From the NCBI GenBank assembly GCA_025594325.1, contig JANHCV010000010.1, positions 1,116,001 to 1,180,000 on the forward strand: a DNA stretch of 64,000 nucleotides, written 5' to 3'. Under the pieces are notes generated by a model. The model was not told the DNA's origin, searched no databases, and saw only the letters and a list, made by a program, of their open reading frames with translations. Shown here one piece after another: positions 59,201 through 64,000 of the stretch; the stretch's first letter is position 1, and each line of letters begins with the position of its first letter. The position numbers and the translations under genes are program-made. Origin of the DNA: Blastocladiella emersonii ATCC 22665 (lineage: Eukaryota; Blastocladiomycota; Blastocladiomycetes; Blastocladiales; Blastocladiaceae).

Positions 59201-59779
59201 AGCGGTTGCGGCGACCGAGTACCACGTCGACGGCGCGTTGGGCGAGGTGCCAAGCAACGTGGCCGGCGCAGGTGACGGCGTCGGGTGCGGGTGCGTGTGG
59301 TGGTGGAAGGCGCCGAACGAGAACGAGTTGGACGGCGACGAGGACAGCGGGACGGTCCCGCTCCCATAAATGGACGAAGACCGCTCGCTGGCCTGCACGC
59401 TCGTCGAGCCGACCGACGGCGTGGCCGAGCCGACGCGCAGGAACGACAGCGGGCGCGAGGTGCCGGGCACGGCGGCGGCGCCGGCGGAGCGCTGGAGCGG
59501 GACCCCAGCGGAAGCCGCGGCGGCGGCTGCAGCGGACGCAATGGCGGCGCGCGGCGAGGTCGGCAGCTGCGCGAGGTCCGGGACAGCCGGGACGGGTGGG
59601 ATCAGGCTGTCGCCCGAAGAGCCGTCGCGCGGCGGGACCGTGATGGACAGGGTGCGCGAGCGGCCGGCGGTGGTCGTCGGCGTGGCCGAGGAGGCGTCGC
59701 GGTACGAGGACCGGCGCAGCGGCGTGGCCGCATCGTCGTAGTCGGCAGGAGGTGGTGGCGGGTCACGGCTCGGGTCCAT
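53274..59779 (-). CDS. RIM15: Greatwall-family kinase Rim15, 2127 aa
   Basis: Three exons: 59779-58552, 58495-55104 and 55037-53274. Rim15 is the nutrient-responsive AGC kinase controlling entry into quiescence; it phosphorylates Igo/endosulfine, which then inhibits PP2A-B55. Features in order: about 1100 residues of Pro/Ser/Thr-rich sequence with a conserved helical patch ([40 protein letters not shown]), the Rim15-specific Cys/His motif [20 protein letters not shown] (about 1118-1140) with the helix after it, then the kinase. The glycine loop is [20 protein letters not shown] (about 1506), then HRDVKPDN (about 1624), DFG (about 1645), a family-typical insert of about 60 residues in the activation segment, and [17 protein letters not shown]. 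The second intron splits the kinase after ILKKDDM. No C-terminal response-regulator (REC) domain and no PAS domain were seen, unlike budding-yeast Rim15. Confidence 0.94.
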
Positions 59780-60964
59780 GGTGGCGAGCAGAGGGCCTCA
59801 GGGACCGGTCGGACAGTGGTGGTATAGCGAGTGCGGGCGAGTGTGCAGTGTGCAAGGTGGCGGCGCGATTCATGCAAGGCTGCGGCGGTCGGGCGGGTGC
59901 ACCAAGTCCATCTAGCGCGCGGTGCGTCGTCGTCGTCGTTGTAGTGCGTGGTGCGAGTGCGTTGCAAGAGTCGGTAGAGGTTCAAGGGAGAGGAGAGGGG
60001 GGAAGGGTGGCGCTTCCCGAAACGTGATGGCCGCGACTCACCGCGTCGTGTCTCCCGCGCGCGTCTCCCGGAAACTCGCGACCTGTTTGCTTCGCGCGCA
60101 CCGGTTTCTCGCGCCCGACGTGGCAGCGACGCGTCTCCCACGGCCACGGCGGCAGTGGTCACGCCAGGCGCACGTTCTGTCTCTGTCTCCTCCCGCTGTG
60201 AGACACTTGATGCCTCTGTGATGTCGGATCCACGACGACGACCGGCCGGCGACGGCGGCGAGTGGAGCGCTGCGCGATAGCGGAGGGACCCCGCCGCCGT
60301 TGCCGCCCCCGTTGTCCTCGGGCGTCGGGCGTCGCTAGATCAGGCCCTTGTTTTCGATCCGATGAACCCTGCCCGTTGTTCTCCCCGGCGCGCGCGCGCC
60401 GCCAAGGCGTTGCCGGCGTTGCCGGCTCGCCACCCGGGCATTTGCGCCCAGCGATCGATTGAGTTTTTGCATGCGCCGGTGCGAGGCGACGTGCGAGACA
60501 GTTGGGACCCTCGTCACGTGCGAGGCGCGAGACACGCTGCGAGACGCGTCGCGCGCGTCGCGCCCATCGCGTTTCGCCCTGCCCTTTCCCGACCAGGCGC
60601 CTTCGAGAAGCCCGCTAGGCACTGGTCCCCTGCCGATCCGCTCGCCCCGCGTCTCCCGCTATGACTGAGCGACCTGGATACACGCATCGGACGCACCCGC
60701 TTGAGCCCATTGGGCAGGGTCCCATCGGTATCAGCGACGAGGCTGTGGTTTGCTTTGGGCGGGGCCCTCATGGTGAACATCTGCGCTTTGCTCTCGAGCT
60801 CCATCCACGCTGGGATCACACTCGCACCTCGCCGACTTTGCCCTGGATCTGATCCCCTCCCAGCCGAGCGACCACCCATCGAGACTCCTTATAAAGTCGT
60901 CCGGCCGCCGCCGGCACCGCCGCGTGGATCCTGTACCCAGACTGGTCCCAGCAGCACATCCAAG
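59780..60964. promoter_or_regulatory. Divergent upstream region of RIM15 and the P-type ATPase, about 1.2 kb
   Basis: No gene supportable. Several CGCGTCTCC/CGTGTCTCC-type repeats occur between 60040 and 60660 (for example GCGCGTCTCC, ACGCGTCTCC, GCGTCTCCCG). A TATA-like element at 60890-60895 precedes the ATPase start by 70 bp. Confidence 0.5.
60890..60895 (+). promoter_or_regulatory. TATA-like element before the P-type ATPase gene
   Basis: TATAAA in the context CCTTATAAAGTC, 70 bp before the ATG. It stands out in a GC-rich stretch, so it is a reasonable core promoter for an inducible transporter gene. Confidence 0.55.
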
Positions 60965-63900
60965 ATGACCAACCTGAACTACGACACGGTCGCCGTCGCG
61001 CCCGCCCCCGACGACCACGGCCACGGCCACGGCCGCGGGCTGACCGACGCCGGCCCCACCACCGCCGACCCGCCGTCCTCGAACCGCCGCATCAGCCACT
61101 CGGAGACGGTCGCGCTGCAGATCGTGTACCGCACGCTGACCCAGGAGCTGACGCAGCCCGCGAGCGTGGCGGGCGGCGCGCACGGGTCGGGTTCCTCTCT
61201 GACCGACCTCGCCGCGACGCACGGCGACGTGCACAAGCTGTCGCCGCACGCGCTCGAGCTGCGCTTCGCCACGTCCCTGGCCACAGGCCTCGACGACGGC
61301 GCCGTCGCGCGCCGGCTCGCCAAGTTCGGGCCCAACGTTATCGCGCCGCCGCCCGCGCGGTGGGCCGCCATGGCCGCGAACTACTTGTTCGGCGGGTTCG
61401 CGGGGATCATGTGGGTTGCGGCGGCTATCACGTTTATTGCCTGGGGTACGCTTCTTCTCGTCGATCTCCTCCATGTTCTTGCAGCAGATGCTGATCACCG
61501 CGACTCGCTCCCCTTCCCGTAGAGCCGCTCGGCGGCGACAACCCGTCCGCCTCGACGCTGGCCCTGGCCGTGACCATCCTGCTCGTCATCTTCCTTCAGG
61601 CCGGCTTCACCGCGTTCCAGGACTTCAAGTCGTCGCGCATCATGGCCTCGATCGACGCCATGCTCCCGTCCTCCGCCACCGTCATCCGCAACGGCGGCGC
61701 GCACGCCACGGTCCCCGTCGCCGACCTGGTCCCCGGCGACCTCGTCGTGCTGCGCTACGGCCAGAAGGTGCCCGCCGACCTGCGCCTCGTCCGCGTCTCC
61801 GGCCTGCGCATCGACAACTCGATGCTGACGGGCGAGGCCGACCCGGTCCACGCCACGACGGACGCGACGGACCCCGTCCTCCTCGAGTCGCGCAACATCG
61901 CGCTCATGGGCACGCTCGTGTGCGAGGGCGAGGGCGTCGGCGTCGTCGTCGCTTCGGGGAACCGCGCTGTCATGGCCCAGGTCGCGCGGCTCGCGGGCGC
62001 GTCCGACGCGGCCGCTGCTGGCGACGCCAGTCCTTCGGCTGCCGCCGCCGCCGCCGCCAAACCCCCGCCGACGGCGGCGCCCATGACGACGCTGCAGCGC
62101 GAGATCAACGCGTTCGTCAAGATCATCGCCATGATCTCTTTGACGACCGCCAGCGTGTGTCTGGCGTGGTACTTTGCGTTCCTGCACGTGCGGTTCCCGC
62201 GGTTCCTCGACACCCCGACGGCGCTGTCGACCGTGGCGGGCATCCTCGTCGCGTACGTGCCCGAGGGCCTGCCGATCGCGACCACGCTCGCGCTGTCGAT
62301 CGTCGCGCGCCGGCTGCTCGGCCACCGCGTGCTCGTCAAGAACCTCGCCGTCGTCGAGACCCTCGGGTGCTGCAGCGTGCTGTGCTCCGACAAGACAGGC
62401 ACGCTCACGACGAATGTGATGAGCGTCAACTCGGTCGCGGTCGGTGTCGCGGACGCGGCGGTCCCGGTGGCCGAGATTACGGCGACGTCGCCGGCTGCGA
62501 TCGCGCTCACGACCGCCGCCATCGTGTGCAACGGGTCGCGGTTCGACGGGCCCGCGTCGGACCCCGTCGCGACGCGCCGCATCGTCGGCGACCCGACCGA
62601 CGCGGCGCTGTTCCGGTTCGGCCACATGCACACGCCCGCGGACGTCGCGGCGGGCGCCGACGCGCTGCTGCGCCTCGCGCACGTGCCGTTCAACTCCAAG
62701 ACCAAGCGCATGGTGACGGTCGTCGGTGCCGGCGGCGCGGCGTCCGAGTCGGCGGCGGCGACTCTGCGTGTCCTCGCGGGCGCACCGGCCGAGCAGGTCC
62801 TCCTCGTCAAGGGCGCGCCCGACTACCTCCTCCCGCTCGCGCGGCGGTACATCTCGGCCGACGACGGGACCGAGCGCCCGCTGACCGCCGCCGCCGCCGC
62901 GCAGCTCGCGCGAACCCAAGCCGCGCTCTCCGCGCGCGGCGAGCGCGTGATCCTCCTCGCGCGGCAAGTCCCCCCCGCGCCGTTCCCCACCGACGACGAC
63001 ACCGTCGACCGCGACGCGTGGCTCAACACGACGCTCGCGGACCACGGGCTGACGGTGCTCGGTCTCGTCGGGCTTGTCGACCCGCCGCGGCCCGAGATCC
63101 CGGGCGTCGTGCGCGCGCTGCGCGGCGCGGACGTGCGCGTGTTCATGGTCACGGGCGATTTCCCGGCCACGGCGGCGGCGATCGCGCGCGCCACGGGGAT
63201 CGTGACGCGGGACGTCGTGCACTCGGCCGAGGAGCTGCGCGAGCGCGTGCGCCGCATGGCGCGCGAGCCGTGTGCGGCCGCGGCCGGTGGGGGTAAGCAG
63301 AAGAAGAAGGGCGATCGGTCCACGACGATACTCACCATGGCGGCGGCGGCCGCGGCTGGAGCGGCTGGGGAAGGCGACGAGGTGCCGTACGCGCTGACGC
63401 CGCTGCCCGCGTCGGCGTCGGACTCTGAGCGCGCGGGGCGTGTGTACCGCGACGCGGCGCTGGTTCTGTCGGGTGCCGATTTAACCGGGATGACGGCGGC
63501 GCAGTGGGCGGCGGCGTGCGACTACGACGAGTTGGTATTTGCGCGGACGACGCCCGAGCAGAAGCTGCGGATCGTGCAGGCGCTGCAGGCGCGCGGCGAG
63601 ACGGTGGCGGTGACGGGCGACGGGGTCAACGACGCGCCGGCGCTCAAGAACGCGGACCTCGGGATCGCCATGGGCAGCGGGGCCGATGTCGCCATGGCGG
63701 CCGCCGACATGGTGTTCCTCGACAGTAACTTCTCGGCCATGGTCATGGCGCTGCGGCTCGGGCGCGCCGTGTTCGAGAACCTCAAGAAGGTGTGCCTGTA
63801 CCTGCTGCCCGCGGGGAGTTTCTCGGAGCTCACACCCGTCCTCGCCAACCTGTTCCTGGGCGTCCCGCTCCCGCTGTCCGGGTTCCTCATGATCATCGTG

Positions 63901-64000
63901 TGCGTCGTCACGGACCTGTTCCCGTCGCTCGCGCTGGTGCTCGAGGACGCCGAGGCCGACCTGCTCGCGCGCGCGCCGCGCCGCCCGGGCCGCGACGCCA
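60965..64000 (+). CDS. Na,K-ATPase-like (P2C) P-type cation pump, 3' end outside the window
   Basis: Two exons so far, 60965-61445 and 61523-64000 (77-nt intron); about 986 residues are present and the end is missing. P-type ATPases use ATP through a phospho-Asp to move cations across membranes. Visible: ALELRFATSLATGLDDGAVA, FGPNVIAPPP and LFGGFAGIMWVAAAITFIAW (the P2C-type N-terminus and M1); SMLTGEADPVHATT (actuator loop); PEGLPIATT (M4, 407-415); CSDKTGTLTT with phosphorylated D450; VPFNSKTKRM (nucleotide domain); VTGDGVNDAPALKNADLGIA. Then M5 SELTP with E929, and TDLFPSLALVLEDAEADLLA, which aligns closely with animal Na,K-ATPase after M6. A charged insert (about residues 735-795, KQKKKGD) interrupts the P domain. 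A 40-residue His/Gly/Pro-rich N-terminal tail precedes the core. The transported ion is not certain. Confidence 0.9.

Overview
The window is nuclear DNA of a fungus. It has compact, mostly intron-containing genes on both strands, short introns (mostly 54-81 nt, GT..AG, often with CTAAC/CTGAC-like branch sites) and strongly GC-biased third codon positions. Clear eukaryotic orthologues include EXO1, POB3, ERB1, TAN1, beta-tubulin, RIM15 and a mitoribosomal S19. Intron style and protein similarity suggest a high-GC basidiomycete yeast, perhaps Tremellomycetes/Trichosporonales; that placement is inference.

Layout. 0-2.6 kb: EXO1 facing mitoribosomal S19. 2.6-9.8 kb: gene-poor and decayed, with a truncated and a triply frameshifted copy of a leucine-rich-repeat (LRR) family, a tandem duplication and small repeats. 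9.8-11.7 kb: POB3 (FACT). 11.7-13.6 kb: non-coding stretch with an AT-rich hairpin. 13.6-29.4 kb: dense housekeeping block with GMF, a small ankyrin protein, ERB1, a syntaxin, a proline/serine-rich protein, TAN1, a KLHDC4/Kel3 protein and a PANK4-type pantothenate-kinase/phosphatase fusion. 29.5-38.2 kb: array of three intact LRR genes, one LRR relic and one ankyrin-type sibling sharing their N-terminal module. 38.4-64 kb: GCK/MAP4K-like kinase with CNH domain, DUF707 glycosyltransferase-like protein, PRL phosphatase, beta-tubulin, an unrecognised Cys-containing protein, a PPP1R21-like coiled-coil protein (FERRY subunit family), RIM15/Greatwall kinase, and a Na,K-ATPase-like (P2C) pump that runs off the end.

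No operon-like logic is visible. Neighbours are paired convergently or divergently and perform unrelated cell functions: DNA repair, chromatin, ribosome assembly, tRNA modification, membrane traffic, signalling, cytoskeleton and ion transport. The distinctive part is the LRR/ankyrin family. It occupies sequence of visibly lower GC than the housekeeping blocks and shows active birth and death (intact copies, truncation, frameshifts, relic). Its members share an F-box-like plus ankyrin-like N-terminus joined either to LRRs or to more ankyrin-like repeats.

Exon boundaries were assigned by eye from splice signals, reading-frame continuity and family alignment from memory; exon lengths were checked to sum to whole codons. 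They are predictions, not transcript-supported.
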